From: Bacteroidaceae bacterium
GTDB lineage: Bacteria > Bacteroidota > Bacteroidia > Bacteroidales > Bacteroidaceae
Length of the DNA stretch: 64,000 nt
NCBI GenBank assembly: GCA_017645305.1
Contig: JAGCPD010000005.1
Location: 49,584-113,583, forward strand
Reading direction: 5' to 3'
In this document: piece by piece, positions 32,651 to 41,610 of the stretch
How the letters are laid out: every line of letters starts with the position of its first letter
Numbering within the stretch: position 1 is the first letter of the stretch
Position numbers and translations under genes: made by a program
The notes under the pieces: generated by a model
Database searches by the model: none
What the model was told of the DNA's origin: nothing
What the model saw: only the letters and a program-made list of their open reading frames with translations

Positions 32651-34099
32651 GGAATTCATTCGTTTCGCTTGTGGAAGTGGGAGTCAGGATGGGCCGTCCT
32701 TTGCTTGGTGGTGCTGTTGTTGACTTCTTGTTCAAAACGGGAGGCTAAAGACCACGTTGACACTTTGCCGGAGATATTCCCTGATTATATAGACGTAACA
32801 GTGCCTGAGAATATATGTCCCATGAACTTCTCTATACCTGATGCTGAATATGTTCGGGCTATAATCAAGAACGAGAGGGGAGAGACGATAGATGTTAGTG
32901 ATAAGGATCATGTGGAGATACCTGAGAGGGCTTGGCATGAATTGATTAAGGGAACGCAAAACATAGATGTGACCGTCTCTGCATGGAACAGTAAACATCC
33001 AGAGGGTGTAACATATAAGCCTTTTACCATTAGCATAGTAAAGGATGAGATTAACCCCTGGATAGCTTACCGTCTGTTGCCTCCCGGTTATGAGAGTTGG
33101 AACAGGATGGGCATCTATCAAAGGAACCTGACCAACTTCGATGTGGAACCTATCATTGAAAATTCACAGAACAATAAAGGTTGTGTGAACTGTCATTCTT
33201 TCGCCAATTACGACCCCAAGGACTTCACCTTCCACGCAAGAGGCAAGAACGGCGGCACCATTGTGATGCGCGACGGCAAGATGAAAAAAGTTGATATCAA
33301 GGAGATGAGCGGTGGCAGGCACGGCTCGTACAACATCTGGCATCCGTCGAAGCGGTACATTGCCTTCTCCAGTAACTCCACACATCAAAGTTTCTACGGG
33401 CAGAGCAAGAACAAGATTGAGGTGTACGACCTCTGGTCAGACCTTATCGTCTATGATATAGATAATGAGAAGGTCTTGCAGGACGAAAGGTTCACGGACA
33501 GCCTGAACCTGGAGATGTTCCCTTCCTTCTCGCCCGACGGCAAATGGCTTTACTTCAGTACAGCAAAGCCTGTAAATATGCCAATGGAAACAGATAAACT
33601 TCATTACAGCATCGTTCGCGTGCCCTTCGACGAAAAGACAGGAAAGCTGGGAGAAATAGATACGGTCTATAGTGCTTACGAGCAAGGTGGAACTGCCATG
33701 ATGCCTCGTATCACGCCAGACGGAAGATACATGCTCTTCTCGCTTGGAGAATGCGGAGGCTATAACCTGTATCACATGGAATCAGACCTCAAGATGATGG
33801 ATTTGCAGACAAGAAAAATGATTCCCACAGACATTCTGAACAGCCCTCGCGCAGAGAGTTTCCATGCCTGGAACAGCAACGGCAAATGGATGATATATGT
33901 AACCAAACGTTTTGACGGCAGATATACCCGCCTGATGCTGGTACACTGGGATGGTAAGAAGTTTCATAAGCCTTTCCTGCTTCCTCAGCAGAATCCCGAA
34001 GAGAATACCCTTTTAATGATGGCATATAATGTACCAGAGTTCATAACGGCTCCTGTGGTTATCTCTAAAGATGACTTGGCAGAACTTTTCACTAAATAG
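32624..34099 (+). CDS. PD40/TolB-like propeller lipoprotein with a CxxCH heme-type motif
   Basis: 491 residues. The signal peptide ends in a lipobox (LVVLLLTSC, Cys36), so it is a lipoprotein. Residues 45-150 are a beta-rich domain. CVNCH at 187-191 is a canonical c-type heme attachment motif, in the context KGCVNCHSFANYD. Residues 220-480 form a WD40/PD40-type propeller (FPSFSPDGKWLYFST, MPRITPDGRYMLFS, AWNSNGKWMIYV). The first nine codons lie in the tandem repeat; a GTG at 32648 is an alternative start giving a shorter but still complete signal peptide. Expected in the periplasm, attached to a membrane, possibly redox active. The next gene, a DUF6057 membrane protein, is 47 bases downstream. 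Function unknown. Confidence 0.8.
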   Translation: MGVKREVKVGIHSFRLWKWESGWAVLCLVVLLLTSCSKREAKDHVDTLPEIFPDYIDVTVPENICPMNFSIPDAEYVRAIIKNERGETIDVSDKDHVEIPERAWHELIKGTQNIDVTVSAWNSKHPEGVTYKPFTISIVKDEINPWIAYRLLPPGYESWNRMGIYQRNLTNFDVEPIIENSQNNKGCVNCHSFANYDPKDFTFHARGKNGGTIVMRDGKMKKVDIKEMSGGRHGSYNIWHPSKRYIAFSSNSTHQSFYGQSKNKIEVYDLWSDLIVYDIDNEKVLQDERFTDSLNLEMFPSFSPDGKWLYFSTAKPVNMPMETDKLHYSIVRVPFDEKTGKLGEIDTVYSAYEQGGTAMMPRITPDGRYMLFSLGECGGYNLYHMESDLKMMDLQTRKMIPTDILNSPRAESFHAWNSNGKWMIYVTKRFDGRYTRLMLVHWDGKKFHKPFLLPQQNPEENTLLMMAYNVPEFITAPVVISKDDLAELFTK

Positions 34100-34146
34100 C
34101 CTCCTCCAGTTCCCCTTAGGGGAGTGATAAAAATAGACAATAAAAC

Positions 34147-35622
34147 ATGGAACAGAAAAAACATAACCATTTTAGAACAACCAACTCCTCCAAAGGGGGA
34201 GGTCGGGAGGGGGCCATATATTATTCGGTTCTGGTGGTATTTATGTTATTCTTTGCCATTTACACTGGTAGGAACTTCCCATATACCTATATTACACTGG
34301 AAGGTGACAACTTCTGGGTATTTACATGGGACTTTTGGCACCTGAAACTGGCTACACTGCCTGCCGTTAGCAATTGGTTGGCCGGCTATCTGATACAATT
34401 CTATTCCAAAGTCTGGGTAGGTGCTTGCATACAGACATTGATGCTCGGCATAATAGGTGTGCTGGCATACGCAGTCCTGAAGAAAGTATTTAATAAAAAT
34501 TGGCTTTATTGGTTAGGTCTTTTACCATCTGTTTTATTAGGCTATTATTGTGCTTTCAACCTGTCGTTTCAGATACAATGGATTTTCTTATTCTGTTTGA
34601 TGCTGATATACCAGTATATACGTAGTTTTAGTGGTCGTTTCATTTTTAGCCTTCTCTGTGTGCCTGCCGGTTTCTTGCTTTTAACAACACCCATGCTTGT
34701 CTTACTGCTCCTTGTACATGCTGTATTGACATTCAAGAGCTATGGGGCAAAAAAGTGTGTATATTGGGTTCTTCCAATGATTCTGTTAGCTATAACTCCT
34801 AAGATTTACAGTCAGCAGTTAGCTTTTATTCCCTTTGAGGAACGTTATACAGAATGGGGCAGTAACTTTGACCCTTTGACAAGCAAGAATATGCACAATG
34901 GCGAATTCGTGAAAAAATGCGTTTGCTTGGCAAATGAAGGACGTTGGGAAGATTTACTGTATAAAGAACATGTACGCTCAGAAGCCCAGCGTGGCAATAG
35001 TACAGCCCTGAGATATGCCTTGTTGGCGGAGTGTGCCCTTGGAACCCTTCCCGAGAATTTGCTGGATTATCCAATTAATGATGAATACTTATTCTTATAT
35101 CCGCATCAATCTGGTATTGTTTTTTCGCAATTTAACAGGCTGTTTTATTTAAACTTAGGCGTTTATGATGAAGCTTTCCATCATGCCCTGGAATATTGTT
35201 TGTTGATGTCGAACGGAAACAGCTTCTCAAGTATAAGGCAACTGATAGATTATAGTATAGTGGAAGGAGATTGGGAGATTGCAGAGAAGTTCCTGACAGT
35301 TCTTTCTAATTCGTCCTGCCACAAGGATTTCATTACGGAAAGACGTGCTATGATGGAAAAGGCAAAGAAGAACTTCAACAAGAACATAGCCTTACGTGCA
35401 GATAATTTTGTTGGCGGATATCCTTTCCCTGTTGAGATGCTAAGATTGGCACGTTACTATAAGGATTCACCCAACAGGAAAAAGATGATTGACTATGCTA
35501 TCTGTGCATACATAATCCGAGGTGATTATAATAGCTTTATGATAGCCATAAATGCATTTGACATATATAAGGATAAAGAGCTGCCGAAAGCATATAGGAT
35601 TTTTAAAGATAGTTTTAAATAA
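34147..35622 (+). CDS. DUF6057-type membrane protein
   Basis: 491 residues. The N-terminal half has about seven or eight hydrophobic helices (first at residues 26-42, YYSVLVVFMLFFAIYTG), the C-terminal half (from ~240) is soluble and helical, of TPR style. The text YTYITLEGDNFWVFTWDFW is reminiscent of the family. Residues 9-22 (FRTTNSSKGGGREGA) are encoded by a copy of a dispersed G/C-block repeat, so the native start may once have been nearer IYYSVLVV. In the same direction between the CxxCH lipoprotein (47 bases) and an M16 protease (5 bases), so probably an operon of cell-envelope genes. Function unknown. Confidence 0.7.
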   Translation: MEQKKHNHFRTTNSSKGGGREGAIYYSVLVVFMLFFAIYTGRNFPYTYITLEGDNFWVFTWDFWHLKLATLPAVSNWLAGYLIQFYSKVWVGACIQTLMLGIIGVLAYAVLKKVFNKNWLYWLGLLPSVLLGYYCAFNLSFQIQWIFLFCLMLIYQYIRSFSGRFIFSLLCVPAGFLLLTTPMLVLLLLVHAVLTFKSYGAKKCVYWVLPMILLAITPKIYSQQLAFIPFEERYTEWGSNFDPLTSKNMHNGEFVKKCVCLANEGRWEDLLYKEHVRSEAQRGNSTALRYALLAECALGTLPENLLDYPINDEYLFLYPHQSGIVFSQFNRLFYLNLGVYDEAFHHALEYCLLMSNGNSFSSIRQLIDYSIVEGDWEIAEKFLTVLSNSSCHKDFITERRAMMEKAKKNFNKNIALRADNFVGGYPFPVEMLRLARYYKDSPNRKKMIDYAICAYIIRGDYNSFMIAINAFDIYKDKELPKAYRIFKDSFK

Positions 35623-35627
35623 AAAAA

Positions 35628-38552
35628 ATGAAAGCACTAAAATTATTGGCCATAATGGCTGTTGTCTGTCTTACCGGTTGTAAGCAGAAGTATGAGTATC
35701 AGACCGTAGAAAACGATCCTTTGAAGACAAAAATGTACACGTTGGATAACGGGTTGAAGGTTTATATGAGCGTCAATAAAGAGCAACCCCGTATTCAGAC
35801 ATTCATAGCTGTACATGCAGGTAGTAAGCATGAACCAACAGAGACAACGGGTTTGGCTCATTATCTGGAGCACATGATGTTCAAGGGTAGTACCAACTTG
35901 GGTACCATCAATTATGAGGAAGAGAAGGTGCTGCTGGATAAGATTACCGAACTTTATGAGGTATATAGAGCTACTACTGATCCAGAAGAACGCAAAGCCG
36001 TTTATCACCAGATAGACAGCATCAGCTACGAAGCCAGTACCTATTTCATTCCCAATGAATATGATAAGGTAATGGCCAACATCGGTAGTGACGGTAGTAA
36101 CGCTTTTACCAGTAATGACCAGACGGTTTATATGGAGGACATTCCCAGCAATCAGCTGGAGAATTGGGCAAAAATCCAGTCGGACCGCTTTAAGAATATG
36201 GTGCTGCGTGGCTTCCACACGGAGTTGGAGGCAGTATATGAGGAATACAACAAGTACCTGAACAGCGACTGGGACAAGCTGTCAAATGCTGTCTTTGGTG
36301 TACTGACTCCCACTCATCCCTATAACCATTCTGTTATCGGTTTGGGCGAGCATCTGAAAAATCCCAGCCTGAAGAATATCATGGAGTTCTTCAACAAATA
36401 TTATGTTCCCAATAATGTGGCTATCTGCATGAGTGGTGACTTTGACCCAGATGAAGCAATGGACATTATCGTCAAGTACTTTGGCGACTGGGAGAAGAAT
36501 GAAAATCTGAATCAACCAGAAATTGAGCCTCAGCCCGAGCTAACAGCGGTGGTAGAGAAGGAAGTGGTTACACCGAATCCCGAATCTGTATTATTGACTT
36601 GGCGCTTTGATGGTATAAACAGTCACCAAAGCGATACGCTGGCTCTTTTAGCACAAGTACTTCATAATGGCAAGGCAGGATTACTGGATTTGGATTTGAA
36701 TTTACCTCAGAAAGTGAATTCAAGCGAAAGTGAGATTGTTTCTTACTGTGACTATACGGCATTCCTCCTGGCAGCTATGCCTCAGCCTGGTCAATCATTA
36801 GAGAGTTTACGTGATTTACTGATGCAAGAGGTAGAAAAGGTATGGAATGGTGAGTTCTCCGAAGACCTTGTCAAAAGTATTATCACAGAAAAAAAACTTG
36901 CAAACCAACATATGCTTGAAGATAATTCACGTAGAGCCATGCAGTACGTTGATGCCTTTACGAATGATGTTGACTGGGCTGATGAGGTTGGTAAACTGGG
37001 CAGAATTGAGAAACTGACAAAAGAAGATATTGTAGCTTTTGCAAAAAAATACCTAAAAGACAATAATTTCGTTTGTGTTTACAAGAGAATGGGCGAGGAC
37101 AAAGACATTAAGCCTGTTGAAAAGCCCGCTATTACGCCGATTCAGATGAATCGTGACACCGTTAGTGTCTTTGCAAAGGAGATCCTGAATAATGAGGTGA
37201 AACCAATAGAGCCCGTGTTTGTTGACCTGCAAAAAGATATTACCTACCTGACGGCAAAAAGTGACATACCCGTGCTGTATAGGAAGAACGACCTAAACGG
37301 ACTGTTCAATCTCGACTACAGATATGAAATTGGAACCACATCTGTAATGGACGAAGGTCTGAACCGTTATATCCCCTTGGCTACAGAATACATCAACTAT
37401 CTGGGTACAGACAGCATGTCGGCCGAGGAAATTAAGCAGCAGTTCTATCTGTTGGGGTGCAGATTTGATATAAGTTGTGACATGCGTACTACCACCATTT
37501 CTCTTAGCGGTCTGCAAGAGAATATGGACAAGGCTATGGCGCTGATGGAGAAGATACTCTCTTCTGCAAAGCCCGACAGCGTAGCACTTCAGAACCTAAT
37601 TATTACCAAACTGCAGGAACGCGAGAATATCCTGAAAATGTTTGATGCCTACAGCTACTTCCTGCGCAAGTACTTGCAATATGGTTTGTCAGGTGTAGAG
37701 TTGGAACTAACAAATGATGAACTGCGTAATGCAGCAACAATGGGTGATAAACTGGTTGGAATCATTAAAGGTCTTTCACAATTTGAGCACACCGTTACTT
37801 ATTACGGTCCTATGGAAACAAACAACTTGCTAACCCTTATCAATGATGAGCATAAGACCGCTGAATCACTTGCTAAGGTTTGCGAAAAAAACATTCCTGC
37901 CCTGATTGAGACTAAGGAGAACGAGTGTTTCATCCTCCCTTATAATGGTACTCAAAGTTTTGTTATGAGTCAGTTTGCATGTGACGGAAGACCTTGGAGC
38001 GAGGACAAACTGGGTGTTATAAATATGTATAATAATTACTTTGGTGCCGGTATGAATACCGTTGTCTTCCAAGAGATGCGTGAAAAGCGTAGCCTTTGCT
38101 ATGGTGCAGGTGCAAGATATATTATGCCTGCATATAACGACCAGAAGTGCACCTTCGTAACTACCATTCAGAGCCAGAACGACAAGTTGAAGGAGTGCAT
38201 TGACGTCTTTGACGATATTGTCAACAATATGCCTGCCAGTCAGACCTCTTTCGACGTAGCAAAGAAGGGTGTTCTTACCCAGTTGAGTACAGAACGTGTG
38301 AAACGTACCGAGTATTTCGACATATATTTTGACGCAAAGGATTTGGACATCGATTATGACAAACGCCAAAAGACATACGGGCAGCTACAGGGTATTACGT
38401 TACAGGATATTGTTGATTTCCAGCAACAAAATGTAAAGGGCTTGCATTATAGGAGCGTCTTTGCCGGCGATCCCAATGGATTGTCGAAGGATGAGTTGCA
38501 ACGTCTTGGAAATGTAAAGACGCTGACTGCTCATGAAGTATTCGGCTATTAA
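35628..38552 (+). CDS. M16 family zinc metalloprotease, lipoprotein
   Basis: 974 residues; signal peptide with lipobox LTGC (Cys18), so anchored as a lipoprotein. The inverted zinc motif HxxEH is His78-Tyr-Leu-Glu81-His82 in GLAHYLEHMMFKG, with the downstream acidic ligand region in HTELEAVYEEYNKYLN. Two M16 halves are visible: the active N-terminal half (about 30-500) and an inactive C-terminal half (about 520-950, with YFGAGMNTVVFQEMREKRSL-type text). Such pitrilysin-like enzymes degrade peptides in the periplasm. An insertion (EEEKVLLDKITELYEVYRAT) lies between the HxxEH and the third ligand and is seen in related Bacteroidota proteins. Close to DUF6057 (5 bases) and to metH (17 bases). 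Confidence 0.9.
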   Translation: MKALKLLAIMAVVCLTGCKQKYEYQTVENDPLKTKMYTLDNGLKVYMSVNKEQPRIQTFIAVHAGSKHEPTETTGLAHYLEHMMFKGSTNLGTINYEEEKVLLDKITELYEVYRATTDPEERKAVYHQIDSISYEASTYFIPNEYDKVMANIGSDGSNAFTSNDQTVYMEDIPSNQLENWAKIQSDRFKNMVLRGFHTELEAVYEEYNKYLNSDWDKLSNAVFGVLTPTHPYNHSVIGLGEHLKNPSLKNIMEFFNKYYVPNNVAICMSGDFDPDEAMDIIVKYFGDWEKNENLNQPEIEPQPELTAVVEKEVVTPNPESVLLTWRFDGINSHQSDTLALLAQVLHNGKAGLLDLDLNLPQKVNSSESEIVSYCDYTAFLLAAMPQPGQSLESLRDLLMQEVEKVWNGEFSEDLVKSIITEKKLANQHMLEDNSRRAMQYVDAFTNDVDWADEVGKLGRIEKLTKEDIVAFAKKYLKDNNFVCVYKRMGEDKDIKPVEKPAITPIQMNRDTVSVFAKEILNNEVKPIEPVFVDLQKDITYLTAKSDIPVLYRKNDLNGLFNLDYRYEIGTTSVMDEGLNRYIPLATEYINYLGTDSMSAEEIKQQFYLLGCRFDISCDMRTTTISLSGLQENMDKAMALMEKILSSAKPDSVALQNLIITKLQERENILKMFDAYSYFLRKYLQYGLSGVELELTNDELRNAATMGDKLVGIIKGLSQFEHTVTYYGPMETNNLLTLINDEHKTAESLAKVCEKNIPALIETKENECFILPYNGTQSFVMSQFACDGRPWSEDKLGVINMYNNYFGAGMNTVVFQEMREKRSLCYGAGARYIMPAYNDQKCTFVTTIQSQNDKLKECIDVFDDIVNNMPASQTSFDVAKKGVLTQLSTERVKRTEYFDIYFDAKDLDIDYDKRQKTYGQLQGITLQDIVDFQQQNVKGLHYRSVFAGDPNGLSKDELQRLGNVKTLTAHEVFGY

Positions 38553-38569
38553 GGTATAGGATTTTAAGG

Positions 38570-41323
38570 ATGACAGGTAATATAAATAAGGTATTAGGTA
38601 GTGGGAGACTCATGGTGCTGGATGGCGCCATGGGTACCATGATTCAAAGCTATCATCTTACGGAAGAAGACTTTCGGGGTGAGCGGTTTAAGAATATCCC
38701 TGGACAGATGCAGGGTAATAATGATATTCTGGTATTGACAAGGCCAGATGTCATTAAGGATATTCACCGCAGATACTTAGAGGCTGGAGCAGACATCATT
38801 ACAGCCAACACCTTTAGCAGCCAGCGTATCTCTATGGCTGACTATCATTGCGAGCATCTGATAGCAGAACTAAACCGTGAAGCTGTAAGAATAGCCCGTG
38901 AATCAGTTGATGAATATCAGCAGGAAAATGCTTCGACTGCAGAAGAAAAGTTTTTGATTGCTACCGTAGGCCCTACCAACAAGACATTGTCAATGAGCCC
39001 GGATGTAAGCGACCCTTCGTGCCGTGCTATTTCCTACGATAATTTGTTTGATGCCTATGTCGAACAGATGAGCGTGCTCTTTGATTGCGATGTTGACGGC
39101 ATCCTGTTGGAAACCATCTTTGATACCCTGAACTGTAAGGCAGGGATACACGCTTATCAGATTGTACGTGAGAAATACGGCAAGGATATTCCTCTGATGC
39201 TGAGTGCAACTGTTAGCGATAAGTCAGGCAGATTGCTGAGTGGTCAGACCCTGGAGGCCTTCCTTGCAAGTGTGCAACACGCACCCATTCTGAGTGTGGG
39301 TCTAAACTGTTCTTTTGGCGCAGAGGATATGATACCCTGCCTAAGATTTCTGGCAGAAAAAGCACCATATTATATTACTGCTCATCCGAATGCCGGTTTG
39401 CCCAACACTTTAGGAGGATATGACCAGACACCTGAGATGATGCTCTCTCAGATGCGTCATTTTGTAAAGGAAGGATTGGTTAATATTATCGGCGGATGTT
39501 GTGGAACCACACCAGAGCACATAAAGGCTTTGGCTTCTCTGAAATCTGCAAAGGAATGGAAGACTCACGTTCCTGTTCCACAATCCGAAAACATGTGGTT
39601 GTCAGGCCTCGAGTTAATGGAAGTCAGGGCGCAGTCTGACGCTGCCTTTGTGAATGTGGGTGAAAGATGTAATTTTGCAGGTTCCAGGAAATTCCTTCGT
39701 CTGATTAAGGAAGGCTCTTATGAAGAAGCGCTTTCCATAGCACGCAAACAGGTGGACGATGGTGCGATGGTTCTTGACGTAAATATGGACGATGGCTTGC
39801 TGGATGCAGAAAAGGAGATGAAACATTTCCTGAATATGCTTGCCTGCGATCCTGACATCTACCGTGTTCCCGTAATGATAGACAGCAGCAACTGGAATGT
39901 TGTGTTGCAGGGTTTGAAATGCTTGCAGGGAAAATGTATAGTCAATAGTATCTCTTTAAAGGAAGGAGAAGAGACATTCCTCTCTCATGCCCGAGACATT
40001 AAAATGATGGGGGCAGCTGTTGTGGTAATGGCCTTTGACGAGAAAGGGCAGGCTGACACCTACGAACGAAAGATTGCTGTTTGTGAACGCTCTTATCATC
40101 TTCTGGTAAACAAAGTAGGTATTGCTCCGCAGGATATCATATTTGACCCCAATGTTTTGTCTGTTGCTACGGGTATTCCAGAGCATAATTACTATGCACT
40201 TGATTTTATACGTGCAACAGAATGGATAAAGAAGAATTTGCCTGGTACTCATGTCAGTGGCGGTGTAAGTAATCTGAGCTTTTCTTTCCGAGGCAATAAC
40301 TGGATTAGAGAAGCTATGCATGCTGTTTTCCTGTTTCATGCACAGCAGAAAGGTATGGACTTTGGCATTGTAAATCCTTCTGCTAAGGTAATGTATAATG
40401 ATATTCCTAAAGAAAGGCTTCATATTATAGAAGATGCTTTGCTCAGACCAACTCAAGAAAATGTTGATAAACTGATATCTTTGGCACAAGAGTTGGAAGA
40501 GCAAGTTTCTGATGTAACTGAAAATGTCGAGACAGAGTCTGTTAATAAAACTGTAGAAGAACGATTGTCAGATGCCTTAACCAAAGGAAATCCATCCAAA
40601 TTAGAAACGGATTTACGTGAAGCATTAGATAAATATAAATATGCTGTTAAGGTTATAGAAGGTCCGTTAATGAATGCCATGAATAATGTGGGCCGTCTTT
40701 TTGGTGAGGGTAAGATATTTCTTCCTCAAGTAGTAAAGGCCGCTCGATGCATGAAACAGGCTGTTTCAATCTTACAACCATTTATTGAGCAACAAAAGTT
40801 TAACAATACAACATCTGCAGGCAAGGTGCTTTTAGCTACGGTAAAGGGGGATGTACATGATATAGGCAAGAACATTGTATCTGTCGTAATGGCTTGTAAC
40901 GGATATGAGATTATTGACTTAGGCGTAATGGTTCCTGCAGAGGAAATTGTACGAAAAACTCTTGAGCTTAAGCCAGATATTATTGGTTTAAGCGGACTTA
41001 TTACACCCAGTTTGGAAGAGATGATAAAAGTTGTAAGATTGTTGAAAGAATCTGAAATATCTATTCCGGTAATGATAGGTGGTGCCACAACAAGTCCCTT
41101 ACATACAGCGCTGAAGATTGCACCACAGTATGATGGTTCTGTTATATGGGTTAAGGATGCCAGTCAGAATGCTCCGCTTGCTGCTAAGTTTATAAATCCT
41201 GTCACAAGTGCAAAGGCTATAGATACATTAAAAAGAGAACAGCAGGAATTATGTGACCAAGAAACAGCTTCAGAGATTCTCACTTTTGAAGAAGCAAAGA
41301 AAAGACGACCGAATCTTTTCTAA
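38570..41323 (+). CDS. metH: Cobalamin-dependent methionine synthase lacking the reactivation domain
   Basis: 917 residues. Homocysteine domain (1-330) with the zinc cysteines in LNCSFG and GGCCGTTPEHI; pterin-binding domain (about 345-620) with NVGERCNFAGSRKF and DVNMDDG; cobalamin cap (about 640-740) and Rossmann domain with the cobalt ligand His763 in DVHDIGKN. The enzyme transfers methyl from methyl-tetrahydrofolate to homocysteine. E. coli MetH continues ~330 residues more with the AdoMet-binding reactivation domain; here the protein ends right after the B12 domain (FEEAKKRRPNLF). Its stop overlaps the stop of the convergent DUF721 gene. No cobalamin riboswitch fits in the 17-base gap upstream. 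Confidence 0.94.
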   Translation: MTGNINKVLGSGRLMVLDGAMGTMIQSYHLTEEDFRGERFKNIPGQMQGNNDILVLTRPDVIKDIHRRYLEAGADIITANTFSSQRISMADYHCEHLIAELNREAVRIARESVDEYQQENASTAEEKFLIATVGPTNKTLSMSPDVSDPSCRAISYDNLFDAYVEQMSVLFDCDVDGILLETIFDTLNCKAGIHAYQIVREKYGKDIPLMLSATVSDKSGRLLSGQTLEAFLASVQHAPILSVGLNCSFGAEDMIPCLRFLAEKAPYYITAHPNAGLPNTLGGYDQTPEMMLSQMRHFVKEGLVNIIGGCCGTTPEHIKALASLKSAKEWKTHVPVPQSENMWLSGLELMEVRAQSDAAFVNVGERCNFAGSRKFLRLIKEGSYEEALSIARKQVDDGAMVLDVNMDDGLLDAEKEMKHFLNMLACDPDIYRVPVMIDSSNWNVVLQGLKCLQGKCIVNSISLKEGEETFLSHARDIKMMGAAVVVMAFDEKGQADTYERKIAVCERSYHLLVNKVGIAPQDIIFDPNVLSVATGIPEHNYYALDFIRATEWIKKNLPGTHVSGGVSNLSFSFRGNNWIREAMHAVFLFHAQQKGMDFGIVNPSAKVMYNDIPKERLHIIEDALLRPTQENVDKLISLAQELEEQVSDVTENVETESVNKTVEERLSDALTKGNPSKLETDLREALDKYKYAVKVIEGPLMNAMNNVGRLFGEGKIFLPQVVKAARCMKQAVSILQPFIEQQKFNNTTSAGKVLLATVKGDVHDIGKNIVSVVMACNGYEIIDLGVMVPAEEIVRKTLELKPDIIGLSGLITPSLEEMIKVVRLLKESEISIPVMIGGATTSPLHTALKIAPQYDGSVIWVKDASQNAPLAAKFINPVTSAKAIDTLKREQQELCDQETASEILTFEEAKKRRPNLF

Positions 41324-41610
41324 AGGAAATGCACATCTGCAATAACGTGTGACTGTACGTATGCGTTAAGTTTACGTGTAATGTCGCCGTGCATCATCAT
41401 CAGATTCTGTTTTAGCGCAGGACTTTTAAGTTTAACCCATAGGACAGAATTTTTAACATAAACCTCAGATGTATATTTACTGATGCTGTTTCCCATAACA
41501 GCAGGCCATGCCTGAACAATTCGATGCTCTAAAAGAGGTGTTTCAAGACCTTCATTTCTGAGGAATTGCATCAAAATATCTCCTATCTGTCTAGGTTTGT
41601 TTTTTATCAT
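41320..41610 (-). CDS. DUF721 (DciA-like) protein
   Basis: 96 residues matching DUF721: QIGDILMQFLRNEGLETPLLEHRIVQAWPAVMG, then VYVKNSVLWVKLKSPALKQNLMMM. Related to DciA, the loader of replicative helicase in bacteria without DnaC; a role in replication is plausible but short members are not characterised. It overlaps the recF stop by ATGA (41607-41610), so it is translated together with recF. Its TAG stop (41322-41320) overlaps metH's TAA on the opposite strand. Confidence 0.85.
   Translation of the reverse strand: MIKNKPRQIGDILMQFLRNEGLETPLLEHRIVQAWPAVMGNSISKYTSEVYVKNSVLWVKLKSPALKQNLMMMHGDITRKLNAYVQSHVIADVHFL

Noticed and set aside
38553..38569. Cobalamin riboswitch before metH
   Set aside because: Only 17 bases separate metH from the M16 gene, too short for such a structure.
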